This document shows positions 46,555-57,938 of a stretch of 64,000 nucleotides of DNA, one piece after another; the first letter of the stretch is position 1; each line of letters begins with the position of its first letter. Under the pieces are notes generated by a model. It was not told the origin of the DNA. It worked only from the letters and a program-made list of their open reading frames with translations, and made no database searches. Made by a program: the position numbers and the translations under genes. Source of the stretch: Lithobates sylvaticus (Eukaryota > Chordata > Amphibia > Anura > Ranidae); NCBI GenBank assembly GCA_028564925.1, contig CM053031.1:164816226-164880225 (forward strand). The letters run 5' to 3'.

Positions 46555-49500
46555 GGGCTTGTAGTGTGCTCGTGGCAGGCAGGCAGAGCTCCTATATTTT
46601 GTTCCCAGAAGCACCTATAGGACTTGTAGTGTGTTCGTGGCAGGCAGGCAGAGCTCCTATATTTTGTTCCCAGAAGCACCTATAAGACTTGTAGTGTGTT
46701 CGTGGCAGGCAGGCAGAGCTCCTATATTTTGTTCCCAGAAGCACCTATAGGACTTGTAGTGTGTTCGTGGCAGGCAGGCAGAGCTCCTATATTTTGTTCC
46801 CAGAAGCACCTATAGGACTTGTAGTGTGTTCGTGGCAGGCAGGCAGAGCTCCTATATTTTGTTCCCAGAAGCACCTATAGGACTTGTAGTGTGTTCGTGG
46901 CAGGCAGGCAGAGCTCCTATATTTTGTTCCCAGAAGCACCTATAGGACTTGAAGTGTGTTAGTCCCATCACACAGAGATCATATATTTCCTTCCCAGAAG
47001 CACCTATAGGACTTGAAGTGTGTTAGTCCCATCACACAGATCATATATTTTGTTCCCAGAAGCACCTATAGGACTTGAAGTGTGTTAGTCCCATCACACA
47101 GAGATCATATATTTTGTTCCCAGAAGCACCTATAGGACTTGAAGTGTGTTAGTCCCATCACACAGACCTATATTTCCTTCCCAGAAGCACCTATAGGACT
47201 TGAAGTGTGTTTCCCATCACACAGAGATCATATATTTTGTTCCCAGAAGCACCATAGGACTTGAAGTGTGTTAGTCCCATCACACAGACCTACATTTTCT
47301 TCCCAGAAGCACCTATAGGACTTGAAGTGTGTTAGTCCCATCACACAGAGATCATATATTTTGTTCCCAGAAGCACCTATAGGACTTGAAGTGTGTTAGT
47401 CCCATCACACAGACCTACATTTTCTTCCCAGAAGCACCTATAGGACTTGAAGTGTGTTAGTCCCATCACACAGAGATCATATATTTTGTTCCCAGAAGCA
47501 CCTATAGGACTTGAAGTGTGTTAGTCCCATCACACAGACCTATATTTCCTTCCCAGAAGCACCTATAGGACTTGAAGTGTGTTAGTCCCATCACACAGAG
47601 ATCATATATTTTGTTCCCAGAAAACCTATAGGACTTGAAGTATGTTAGTCCCATCACACAGACCTATATTTTGTTCCCAGAAGCACCTATAGGACTTGAA
47701 GTGTGTTAGTCCCATCACACAGAGATCATATATTTTGTTCCCAGAAGCACCTATAGGACTTGAAGTGTGTTAGTCCCATCACACAGACCTATATTTCCTT
47801 CCCAGAAGCACCTATAGGACTTGAAGTGTGTTAGTCCCATCACACAGAGATCATATATTTTGTTCCCAGAAGCACCTATAGGACTTGAAGTGTGTTAGTC
47901 CCATCACACAGACCTACATTTTCTTCCCAGAAGCACCTATAGGACTTGAAGTGTGTTAGTCCCATCACACAGAGATCATATATTTTGTTCCCAGAAGCAC
48001 CTATAGGACTTGAAGTGTGTTAGTCCCATCACACAGAGATCATATATTTTGTTCCCAGAAGCACCTATAGGACTTGAAGTGTGTTAGTCCCATCACACAG
48101 ACCTATATTTTCTTCCCAGAAGCACCTATAGGACTTGAAGTGTGTTAGTCCCATCACACAGAGATCATATATTTTGTTCCCAGAAGCACCTATAGGACTT
48201 GAAGTGTGTTAGTCCCATCACACAGACCTACATTTTCTTCCCAGAAGCACCTATAGGACTTGAAGTGTGTTAGTCCCATCACACAGAGATCATATATTTT
48301 GTTCCCAGAAGCACCTATAGGACTTGAAGTGTGTTAGTCCCATCACACAGAGATCATATATATTTTGTTCCCAGAAGCACCTATAGGACTTGAAGTGTGT
48401 TAGTCCCATCACACAGAGATCATATATTTTGTTCCCAGAAGCACCTATAGGACTTGAAGTGTGTTAGTCCCATCACACAGAGATCATATATTTTGTTCCC
48501 AGAAGCACCTATAGGACTTGAAGTGTGTTAGTCCCATCACACAGAGACCTATATTTTGTTCCCAGAAGCACCTATAGGACTTGAAGTGTGTTAGTCCCAT
48601 CACACAGAGATCATATATTTTGTTCCCAGAAGCACCTATAGGACTTGAAGTGTGTTAGTCCCATCACACAGACCTATATTTCCTTCCCAGAAGCACCTAT
48701 AGGACTTGAAGTGTGTTAGTCCCATCACACAGAGATATATATTTTGTTCCCAGAAGCACCTATAGGACTTGAAGTGTGTTAGTCCCATCACACAGACCTA
48801 CATTTTCTTCCCAGAAGCACCTATAGGACTTGAAGTGTGTTAGTCCCATCACACAGAGATCATATATTTTGTTCCCAGAAGCACCTATAGGACTTGAAGT
48901 GTGTTAGTCCCATCACACAGAGATCATATATTTTGTTCCCAGAAGCACCTATAGGACTTGAAGTGTGTTAGTCCCATCACACAGAGATCATATATTTTGT
49001 TCCCAGAAGCACCTATAGGACTTGAAGTGTGTTAGTCCCATCACACAGAGATCATATATTTTGTTCCCAGAAGCACCTATAGGACTTGAAGTGTGTTAGT
49101 CCCATCACACAGACCTATATTTCCTTCCCAAGAAGCACCTATAGGACTTGAAGTGTGTTAGTCCCATCACACAGAGATCATATATTTTGTTCCCAGAAGC
49201 ACCTATAGGACTTGAAGTGTGTTAGTCCCATCACACAGACCTACATTTTGTTCCCAGAAGCACCTATAGGACTTGAAGTGTGTTAGTCCCATCACACAGA
49301 GATCATATATTTTGTTCCCAGAAGCACCTATAGGACTTGAAGTGTGTTAGTCCCATCACACAGAGATCATATATTTTGTTCCCAGAAGCACCTATAGGAC
49401 TTGAAGTGTGTTAGTCCCATCACACAGAGATCATATATTTTGTTCCCAGAAGCACCTATAGGACTTGAAGTGTGTTAGTCCCATCACACAGAGATCATAT

Positions 49501-51880
49501 ATTTTGTTCCCAGAAGCACCTATAGGACTTGAAGTGTGTTAGTCCCATCACACAGAGATCATATATTTTGTTCCCAGAAGCACCTATAGGACTTGAAGTG
49601 TGTTAGTCCCATCACACAGAGATCATATATTTTGTTCCCAGAAGCACCTATAGGACTTGAAGTGTGTTAGTCCCATCACACAGAGATCATATATTTTGTT
49701 CCCAGAAGCACCTATAGGACTTGAAGTGTGTTAGTCCCATCACACAGAGATCATATATTTTGTTCCCAGAAGCACCTATAGGACTTGAAGTGTGTTAGTC
49801 CCATCACACAGAGATCATATATTTTGTTCCCAGAAGCACCTATAGGACTTGAAGTGTGTTAGTCCCATCACACAGAGATCCTATATTTTGTTCCCAGAAG
49901 CACCTATAGGACTTGAAGTGTGTTAGTCCCATCACACAGAGACCTATATTTTCTTCCCAGAAGCACCTATAGGACTTGAAGTGTGTTAGTCCCATCACAC
50001 AGAGATCATATATTTTGTTCCCAGAAGCACCTATAGGACTTGAAGTGTGTTAGTCCCATCACACAGAGACATATATTTTGTTCCCAGAAGCACCTATAGG
50101 ACTTGAAGTGTGTTAGTCCCATCACACAGAGATATATTTTGTTCCCAGAAGCACCTATAGGACTTGAAGTGTGTTAGTCCCATCACACAGAGATCATATA
50201 TTTTGTTCCCAGAAGCACCTATAGGACTTGAAGTGTGTTAGTCCCATCACACAGAGATCATATATTTTGTTCCCAGAAGCACCTATAGGACTTGAAGTGT
50301 GTGTTAGTCCCATCACACAGAGATCATATATTTTGTTCCCAGAAGCACCTATAGGACTTGAAGTGTGTTAGTCCCATCACACAGAGATCATATATTTTGT
50401 TCCCAGAAGCACTATAGGACTTGAAGTGTGTTAGTCCCATCACACAGATCATATATTTTGTTCCCAGAAGCACCTATAGGACTTGAAGTGTGTTAGTCCC
50501 ATCACACAGAGATCATATATTTTGTTCCCAGAAGCACCTATAGGACTTGAAGTGTGTTAGTCCCATCACACAGAGATCATATATTTTGTTCCCAGAAGCA
50601 CCTATAGGACTTGAAGTGTGTTAGTCCCATCACACAGAGATCATATATTTTGTTCCCAGAAGCACCTATAGGACTTGAAGTGTGTTAGTCCCATCACACA
50701 GAGATCATATATTTTGTTCCCAGAAGCACCTATAGGACTTGAAGTGTGTTAGTCCCATCACACAGAGATCATATATTTTTGTTCCCAGAAGCACCTATAG
50801 GACTTGAAGTGTGTTAGTCCCATCACACAGACCTATATTTCCTTCCCAGAAGCACCTATAGGACTTGAAGTGTGTTAGTCCCATCACACAGAGATCATAT
50901 ATTTTGTTCCCAGAAGCACCTATAGGACTTGAAGTGTGTTAGTCCCATCACACAGACCTACATTTTCTTCCCAGAAGCACCTATAGGACTTGAAGTGTGT
51001 TAGTCCCATCACACAGACCTACATTTTCTTCTCAGAAGCACCCATAGGACTTGAAGTGTGTTAGTCCCATCACACAGACCTATATTTTCTTCCCAGAAGC
51101 ACCTATAGGACTTGAAGTGTGTTAGTCCCATCACACAGAGATCATATATTTTGTTCCCAGAAGCACCTATAGGACTTGAAGTGTGTTAGTCCCATCACAC
51201 AGAGCTCCTCTATTTTCTTTGCAGAAGCACCCACAGGACTTCTAGTGTGTTAGTGGCATCACACAGAGCTCCTCTATTTTCTTTTCAGAAGCACCCATAG
51301 GACTTCTAGTGTGTTAGTGGCATCACACAGAGCTCCTATATTTTCTTCTCAGCAGCACCCACAGGACTTCTAGTGTGTTAGTGGCATCACACAGAGCTCC
51401 TCTATTTTCTTTGCAGAAGCACCCACAGGACTTCTAGTGTGTTAGTGGCATCACACAGAGCTCCTCTATTTTCTTTGCAGAAGCACCCACAGGACTTCTA
51501 GTGTGTTAGTGGCATCACACAGAGCTCCTCTATTTTCTTTGCAGAAGCACCCACAGGACTTCTAGTGTGTTAGTGGCATCACACAGAGCTCCTCTATTTT
51601 CTTTGCAGAAGCACCCATAGGACTTCTAGTGTGTTAGTGGCATCACGCAGAGCTCCTATATTTTCTTCTCAGCAGCACCCACAGGACTTCTAGTGTGTTA
51701 GTGGCATCACACAGAGCTCCTCTATTTTCTTTGCAGAAGCACCCACAGGACTTCTAGTGTGTTAGTGGCATCACACAGAGCTCCTCTATTTTCTTTGCAG
51801 AAGCACCCATAGGACTTCTAGTGTGTTAGTGGCATCACACAGAGCTCCTATATATTCTTCTCAGCAGCACCCACAGGACT
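46555..51880 (+). repeat. 64-bp tandem array inside the hAT element, about 80 units
   Basis: There are three blocks of one family. The left block (about 46555-46950) has 65-bp units with GTGTTCGTGGCAGGCAGGCA. The large middle block (about 46950-51190) has units with GTGTTAGTCCCATCACACAG. The right block (about 51190-51880) has units with GTGTTAGTGGCATCACACAG and TATTTTCTTTGCAGAAGCAC. Every unit shares CAGAAGCACC at its end. In the middle block, a long form (agagatcatatattttgttc) and a short form (agacctacattttcttc) alternate over much of 46950-48260, then the long form dominates. The array lies between the TATA box and the start codon. No long ORF crosses it. Confidence 0.97.
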
Positions 51881-51890
51881 ACCGACTACA

Positions 51891-54800
51891 ATGGCTGGAA
51901 GACCGCCAAGGGGAGGCAGAGCGTGCAGAGCCAAGAACACAGGGCAGGCAGGCTCTGTTTCTAGTGGACGTGGCCGTGGACGTGGACGTGGTCGTGCATC
52001 GTCATCAGCACGTGGCCATGGGACACGCGCGTCTTTGTTTTCGGCAGCTGGACATGTGGAGCCGCATCATGCTGAAGGCTTGGTAGAATGGATGACCAAG
52101 CCCTCCTCATCCTCCTCATCCTCTCTCACCCAGGCTCAGGGTACTGACAGAGCATCATCAGCCACCCCTTCCCTAGACCCACCATGTCCTCCTGAGGAGT
52201 CCCCCGAACTCTTTGAGCACAGTGTTGGGTACATGCTCCAGGAGGATGCCCAACGATTCGAAGGCTCGGATGATGATACCCAGCTTGAGGAATCTGGCAG
52301 TACTGTTCCACCAGCTGCAGCTTACTGCCAGGTTTGCTCTAGTGGTGAAGAGGGAGGGGATGATGAGGTCACTGACTCCACGTGGGTGCCTGAAGGGAGA
52401 GAGGATGAGGAGGAGGACGAGGAGGAGGAGGATGCGGCGTCACATGTCCAACGAGGCAGGATGCCCCCTGGAGGCCAGGTAGAGGCCAGCACAGCAACTG
52501 TACAACACCGCAGAGCTCCGCCTGTGCAGGGCGCTGCCTCTGCACGTTATCAGAAAAGTTCTTTGGTGTGGGCCTTTTTTGAGACGAGTGCAGCAGATCG
52601 CACCACTGCTATTTGCAATATTTGTCTCAAGCGTATCTCGCGTGGCCAAAACATCAGCCGCTTGGGCACCACAAGCATGACCAGACATATGGCGACCTGC
52701 CATGCAGCTCGTTGGCAGGCACACATAAAAGACCCACACCAAAGAACTAAGCGGACCTCTCCTTGCTCCTCCTCAGCTGGGATCTCCATCCCCACTACAC
52801 CTTCAGTCCTCTCTGAAAGCTGCTCTGAGAGGACTGAAGGTGTAGAATTAGGTGTGTCACAACCAAGTACTTGCAGTACACCGACGTCCGATTGCAGCAG
52901 GCAAATTTCCCTGCCCCAGCTGCTGGACCGTAGAAAGAAGTACACTCCCAGCCATCCACATGCCCAGCGGTTGAATGCTAGCCTGGCTAAATTGCTAGCA
53001 CTTCAACTGCTGCCTTTTCAGTTGGTAGACTCGGCCCCCTTCCGTGAGTTTGTTCAATGTGCGGTTCCTCAGTGGCAGGTTCCCAAACGCCACTTTTTCT
53101 CACGGAAGGCGATTCCGTCTCTCTACCGGCATGTGGAGGGCAATGTCCATGCCTCGCTGGACAGGGCGGTCAGCGGTAAGGTGCATATTACCGCTGACTC
53201 ATGGTCCAGCAGGCATGGACAGGGACGGTACCTTTCTTTCACGGCCCATTGGGTCACTCTATTGGCAGCTGGGAGGGATGCAGGACAAGGTGCAGTAGTG
53301 TTGGAGGTTGTTCCGCCACCACGCCTCCAAAACGCTACTACTGCTACTGGTTGTGACACACCTCTCTCCTCCACCCCCTCCTCTTCTTCTTCCTCCAGTG
53401 CTCTGTCCTTGGAACCAGCGGTGCTCCGTAGGCGTACAAGGGGCTACGCAAATACGCAGGCAAAAAGATGCCATGCCGTGCTTGCGCTGGTGTGTTTGGG
53501 GGACAGGAGCCACACTGGGCCAGAGGTTCTGGCAGCTCTGCAGGGGCAGGCCGAGAGGTGGTTGACGCCACGTCAGCTTAAGCCAGGAATGGTCGTTTCT
53601 GACAATGGCACCAACCTCCTCTCCGCCCTGCGACAGGGGCAGCTCACCCATGTGCCCTGCATGGCTCACGTCCTCAACCTGGTGGTGCAGCGGTTCTTGG
53701 GCAGGTTCCCAGGCTTACAGGATGTCCTGAGGCAGGCCAGGAAAGTCTGTGTGCATTTCCGCCGATCTTATAATGCCAGTGCTCGGCTGACTGAGCTGCA
53801 AAAGGAGCTGAACCTGCCCAAGAACCGCCTAATATGTGACATGCCCACCAGGTGGAACTCAACGTTGGCCATGCTGCAGCGACTGCACACGCAGCAGAGG
53901 GCCATCAATGAGTACCTTTGCGACTACGGCACCAGGACAGGGTCAGGGGAGCTTGTTTTTTTTTCCCCACGTCAGTGGAGCATGATCAGGGATGCATGCA
54001 CTGTCCTCTCACCATTTGAGGAGGCCACGAGGATGGTGAGCAGTGACAGTGCATGCATCAGTGACACTGTCCCTCTTGTCCACCTGTTGGAGCATACGCT
54101 GCGTGGGATAATGGACAGGGCACTTGAGGCAGAACAGAGGCAGGAAGAGGAGGACTTCCTTGCCTCTCAAGGCCCCCTTTATCCGGACAGTGTTCCTTCT
54201 GTCCCACCCATCACACAGGAAGAGGATGAGGAGGAGGAGGAGGAGGAGGAGGATTGTGTGAGCATGGAGGTGGAGCCTGGCACTCAGCATCAGCAGCAGC
54301 AGTCTTTTAGGGATGATGTACAGTCCCAACAAACCAGTGGACTTGTACGTGGCTGGGAGGAGGTGGCTGGCGATCATGTCATCCTCAGTGACCCAGAAGA
54401 CTCCGGACCGAATGCCTCAGCTAACCTACGCTGCATGGCCTCCCTGATCCTGCAAAGCCTGCGGAAGGATCCTCGTGTTCTTCGGATCAAGGAGAGGGAC
54501 CATTACTGGCTGGCCACTCTCCTTGATCCGCGGTACAAGGGTAAGGTTGCGGACCTTATCTTGCCGTCGCAGAGGGAGCAGAGGATGAGACATCTCAGGG
54601 AGGCCTTGCAGAAAGGTCTGTGCAACGCGTTCCCAGAAACTGGGAGGCTACAAACTCCTGGTCCTGGGCGACGAGTTGCTGAGGCTTCGGTCAGTGGCAG
54701 AAGGAGCGGTGGGGAAGGTGGACGTCTGACCGATGCATTCAGACAATTTTTTAGTCCGCAGCCCCAAGGTATGATCGGTTCCAGCAACCATCGCCAGCGT

Positions 54801-55112
54801 CTGATATACATGGTGCAGGAATACCTTGGGGCAAGGTCAGACTTGGACACCTTTCCCACCGAAAATCCTCTGGCTTACTGGGTCCTGAGGATGGATCACT
54901 GGCCAGAGCTTGCACAGTATGCAATTGAGCTACTGGCCTGTCCTGCCTCCAGCGTTCTTTCCGAACGCACATTCAGTGCTGCTGGAGGATTTGTGACTGA
55001 TCATAGGGTGCGCCTATCCACCGCCTCGGTTGATCGACTGACCTTCATCAAAATGAATCAGTCTTGGATCACCACCAGCTACCAGGCACCTGAGGCGGAT
55101 ATAACCGAATAA
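51891..55112 (+). CDS. hAT transposase with BED zinc finger, 1073 aa
   Basis: This DNA transposase would excise and insert the element by a DDE-type reaction in the nucleus. The N-terminus is basic and RG-rich (RGRGRGRGR, 27-35), a possible nuclear signal. An acidic stretch (about 171-181) follows, then a BED-type finger with C242, C245, H266 and H271. The catalytic core shows the first Asp in ITADSW (D436), the second in VSDNGTN (D571) followed by CMAH (590-593), the conserved RWNST (654-658), and PFEEAT (708-713), the likely region of the acidic third residue. A poly-Glu loop (778-787) precedes the C-terminal dimerisation domain (about 990-1055, with SERTFSAAG). Start: ATG at 51891 gives the full RG-rich head directly after the repeat array; an upstream exon is possible. 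The frame is unbroken. Ser- and acid-rich linkers make it longer than most hAT transposases. The family call is firm, activity is unproven, and domestication is unlikely given intact ends. Confidence 0.93.
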   Translation: MAGRPPRGGRACRAKNTGQAGSVSSGRGRGRGRGRASSSARGHGTRASLFSAAGHVEPHHAEGLVEWMTKPSSSSSSSLTQAQGTDRASSATPSLDPPCPPEESPELFEHSVGYMLQEDAQRFEGSDDDTQLEESGSTVPPAAAYCQVCSSGEEGGDDEVTDSTWVPEGREDEEEDEEEEDAASHVQRGRMPPGGQVEASTATVQHRRAPPVQGAASARYQKSSLVWAFFETSAADRTTAICNICLKRISRGQNISRLGTTSMTRHMATCHAARWQAHIKDPHQRTKRTSPCSSSAGISIPTTPSVLSESCSERTEGVELGVSQPSTCSTPTSDCSRQISLPQLLDRRKKYTPSHPHAQRLNASLAKLLALQLLPFQLVDSAPFREFVQCAVPQWQVPKRHFFSRKAIPSLYRHVEGNVHASLDRAVSGKVHITADSWSSRHGQGRYLSFTAHWVTLLAAGRDAGQGAVVLEVVPPPRLQNATTATGCDTPLSSTPSSSSSSSALSLEPAVLRRRTRGYANTQAKRCHAVLALVCLGDRSHTGPEVLAALQGQAERWLTPRQLKPGMVVSDNGTNLLSALRQGQLTHVPCMAHVLNLVVQRFLGRFPGLQDVLRQARKVCVHFRRSYNASARLTELQKELNLPKNRLICDMPTRWNSTLAMLQRLHTQQRAINEYLCDYGTRTGSGELVFFSPRQWSMIRDACTVLSPFEEATRMVSSDSACISDTVPLVHLLEHTLRGIMDRALEAEQRQEEEDFLASQGPLYPDSVPSVPPITQEEDEEEEEEEEDCVSMEVEPGTQHQQQQSFRDDVQSQQTSGLVRGWEEVAGDHVILSDPEDSGPNASANLRCMASLILQSLRKDPRVLRIKERDHYWLATLLDPRYKGKVADLILPSQREQRMRHLREALQKGLCNAFPETGRLQTPGPGRRVAEASVSGRRSGGEGGRLTDAFRQFFSPQPQGMIGSSNHRQRLIYMVQEYLGARSDLDTFPTENPLAYWVLRMDHWPELAQYAIELLACPASSVLSERTFSAAGGFVTDHRVRLSTASVDRLTFIKMNQSWITTSYQAPEADITE

Positions 55113-55213
55113 TTTTTAATGTCACATCCCTTCAAGACTGCCTATGCTGATGCTGAGTGACTGTCCTCTTATGTTCACTGACTATCCTCTTCCTCCTCCT
55201 CAATGATCCATGC

Positions 55214-56135
55214 CACCACACCAGTGCCTAAGGCACAATTTTTCAGCCCCTGTTTAACAGGGGCGTGTACATACAATTTTTATAAAAAAATGCTTCGCAA
55301 CACGTGTGACTGCTGTGCTCCAAGTACAGTATCTGTGAGGGGTTGCAGTGTTGTGGCACCAGCACCAGTGCCTAAGGCACAATTTTTCAGCCCCTGTTTA
55401 ACAGGGGCGGGTACTTACATTTTTTTTAAAAAATGCTTCGCAACACATGTGACTGCTGTGCTCCAAGTACAGTATCTGTGAGGGGTTGCAGTGTTGTGGC
55501 ACCAGCACCAGTGCCTAAGGCACAATTTTTCAGCCCCTGTTTAACAGGGGCGTGTACTTACAATTTTTTAAAAAAATGCTTTGCAACACGTGTGACTGCT
55601 GTGCTCCAAGTACAGTATCTGTGAGGGGTTGCAGTGTTGTGGCACCAGCACCAGTGCCTAAGGCACAATTTTTCAGCCCCTGTTTAACAGGGGCGGGTAC
55701 TTACAATTTTTTAAAAAAAATGCTTCGCAACACATGTGACTGCTGTGCTCCAAGTACAGTATCTGTGAGGGGTTGCAGTGTTGTGGCACCAGCACCAGTG
55801 CCTAAGGCACAATTTTTCAGCCCCTGTTTAACAGGGGCGTGTACTTGCAATTTTTTTAAAAAATGCTTCGCAACACGTGTGACTGCTGTGCTCCAAGTAC
55901 AGTATCTGTGAGGGGTTGCAGTGTTGTGGCACCAGCACCAGTGCCTAAGGCACAATTTTTCAGCCCCTGTTTAACAGGGGCGTGTACTTACAATTTTTAA
56001 AAAAAATGCTTCGCAACACGTGTGACTGCTGTGCTCCAAGTACAGTATCTGTGAGGGGTTGCAGTGTTGTGGCACCAGCACCAGTGCCTAAGGCACAATT
56101 TTTCAGCCCCTGTTTAACAGGGGCGGGTAATTACA
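55214..56135 (+). repeat. 3' tandem array of the hAT element, about six units of 147 bp
   Basis: Units carry CCAGTGCCTAAGGCACAATT, then AGCCCCTGTTTAACAGGGGC (an 8-bp hairpin), then an A-rich run and GTACAGTATCTGTGAGGGG. They begin about 100 bp after the transposase stop, so they would lie in the 3' untranslated region. The repeated 60-120-codon ORFs in them share one translated unit and are probably not proteins. Confidence 0.93.
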
Positions 56136-56640
56136 AATCTTGATCTAATAGTTCACAGCAGGGCCCATTCCTGCGCCCACCAAGAGTAACTATGAGGGCC
56201 TGCAGTCTTGTGGCAACACCGTCCACCACCACCGCCAAAGGCCCAATTTTTCTGCCCTGTTCATCAGGTGCTTGCAATTACAAATCTTGATCTAATAACT
56301 CACAGCAGGGCCCATTCCTGCGCCCACCAAAGAGTAACTATGAGGGCCTACAGTCTTGTGGCAACACCGTCCACCACCACCGCCAAAGGCCCAATTTTTC
56401 TGCCCTGTTCATCAGGTGCTTGCAATTACAAATCTTGATCTAATAACTCACAGCAGGGCCCATTCCTGCGCCCACCAAGAGTAACTGTGAGAGCTTACAG
56501 TCTTGTGGCAACACCGTCCACCACCACCACCACCACCCCCAATTTTTCTGCCCTGTTCAACAGGTGCATGCAATTACAAATCTTGATCTATTAACTCATA
56601 GCAGGGCCCATTCCTGTGCCCACCAGTCTTGTGGCTACAC
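56136..56640 (+). repeat. Second 3' array of the hAT element, about three and a half units of 147 bp
   Basis: Units hold TCTTGATCTAATAACTCACA, CAGGGCCCATTCCTGCGCCC and CAACACCGTCCACCACCACC. The layout (GGCCCAATTTTTCTGCCCTG where the first array has GGCACAATTTTTCAGCCCCTG) shows both arrays descend from one unit. Confidence 0.9.
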
Positions 56641-57483
56641 CAACATCTAATAGGGCAAATTTCTGCAGAGTATATACGCCAGGGCCCTACTTTCAAACAT
56701 CCAACTTACAAACGACTCCTACTTGCAAATGGAAAGAGAAAACAGGAAGTGAGAGGAAATCTACCCCTAGGAAGGGAAATTCTATCCTGTTAGATTTAAT
56801 TTGGGAAAAAGGTATCTCCTCTCTACTGATACTTTATCACCAATCCTTGTTTCAATTAAAACCCCACTTTTTCCAAAAACATTTGTCATTGGGACGGAAA
56901 GTGAGGTGACATGTTCTGAACAGATGTGCAAAGACAGCAAATGTTACAGGGGTGATAACCCCTCCCTATGTTCTCCAAAAAGCTTAAAAATAGATTTTTT
57001 TGGGATGGAGCTACACTTCATAATGTACCTGTTCAGATTCTACTTAAGAACAAACCTAAAGCCGCAAGTGGTTTTAAATGGCTTCTTTTTTTCCTTTACA
57101 AATGTCATTTTGTGCAAGGACAGTTCTAAACACGGGAAACACATGCCACTTCACAGGCATACTTTAGACACCCCCCAGGTACCATATTTAAAGGAAAATT
57201 TCACTTTTTTTTTTCACTTTATGCATCATTAAAATGACTGCTCCCGAAAAAACGTTAGTTTTTAAAAGTTCTTTTTGCATTGATATATGTCCCCTGGGGC
57301 AGGACCTGGGTCCCCAAACCTGTTTTATGACATTAACATGCATATTGGCCGTTGTAATTAGCACTTTTGATTTCGAACGTTCGCGTCCATTATAACGTAT
57401 AGGGTTCGAAAATTTGCGCGAACTTTCGGTCGGTTCGAAGGTTCTGGTGCGAACCGAACCCGGGGGTGTTCGGCTCATCCCTA
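56641..57483 (+). other. Right end region of the hAT element
   Basis: No gene is seen. From about 57090 the sequence matches the right end of the 1455-bp derivative (GGCATACTTTAGACACCCCC, GTCCCCTGGGGCAGGACC). It ends in a region of repeated CGAAC/GTTCG motifs and CATCCCTA. The palindromic GTCCCCTGGGGCAGGAC block and the CGAAC cluster are shared sites that a transposase could bind. The 143- and 97-codon ORFs here overlap the right-end repeats and have no family motif. Confidence 0.7.
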
Positions 57484-57892
57484 GTGCTGAGGCATTTTAC
57501 TAACTAATTGCCCTTTGATGTTGAGCATAGATTTAAAACTTAAAAGTTAAAAGGATAAAAAATATATACACCATCAATAAGAAAGATAAGCACCATTAGT
57601 GAATGTATATTTGAACAAATGTATACATAACACTTTCACTTATCTTTAGTTGCGGTGTCTTCTTTCCTGCTGGTCAAGTCCTTGCTATCTTCGCCGTGTT
57701 TGCATGGGGATAAAAGACAGATACAAAACAATTGCGCAATATTGTTACACTTTAGGTGGTGTGCATGTGTTGTGGCTGAAGCCCATCTACTTACACAACA
57801 CCCTACGAACGAAGCGCGGTGATAAGAATTGTGTCAGGCACTGTTTGGGCTCCCTGCCCTGCTAGTCTCAGTAGCGTCACTTAGCTCCTCCT

Positions 57893-57938
57893 CCCGACGC
57901 GTTGCGACACGCCCACGTGTCTTTATCAAGGGATTATG
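57893..57938 (-). ncRNA. Hammerhead-like motif (Penelope type)
   Basis: Read on the minus strand: CCCTTGATAAAGACACGTGG, then GCGTGTCGCAACGCGTCGGG. Stem II is GACACG/CGTGTC (57906-57921), with a tetraloop. The core has TTGATAA and GCAAC where a working hammerhead has CTGATGA and GAAAC, so cleavage activity is doubtful. The GCGTCGGG tail matches the usual PLE context. Confidence 0.5.

Larger units (their letters stand above)
46090..57483 (+). mobile_element. hAT transposon, 11.4 kb, apparently complete
   Basis: The ends are TAGGGATG and CATCCCTA, with gtgctgag duplicated exactly outside, the 8-bp target signature of hAT. In order it holds a left end with four hairpins (46099-46363), a TATA box (46395), a 64-bp repeat array (46555-51880), an uninterrupted transposase ORF (51891-55112), two 3' arrays of about 147-bp units (55214-56640), and a right end that matches its 1455-bp derivative at 35230-35637. 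An exact target duplication and an unbroken ORF point to a recent insertion. At 11.4 kb it is long for hAT. The arrays account for over half of that. Confidence 0.93.

Noticed and set aside
46555-51880. CRISPR-like appearance of regularly spaced direct repeats
   Set aside because: The whole unit, not just a short repeat, is conserved. There are no unique spacers, and the setting is a eukaryotic transposon.
51891-55112. Domesticated host ZBED gene as an alternative for the hAT ORF
   Set aside because: The ORF lies inside matching termini and an exact 8-bp target duplication, with a derivative nearby, so a live transposon is the simpler reading.
55203-55911. Repeated ORFs with VRGCSVVAPAPVPKAQFF
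   Set aside because: The same unit is translated over and over in the 147-bp 3' array; they have no independent start context or motif.
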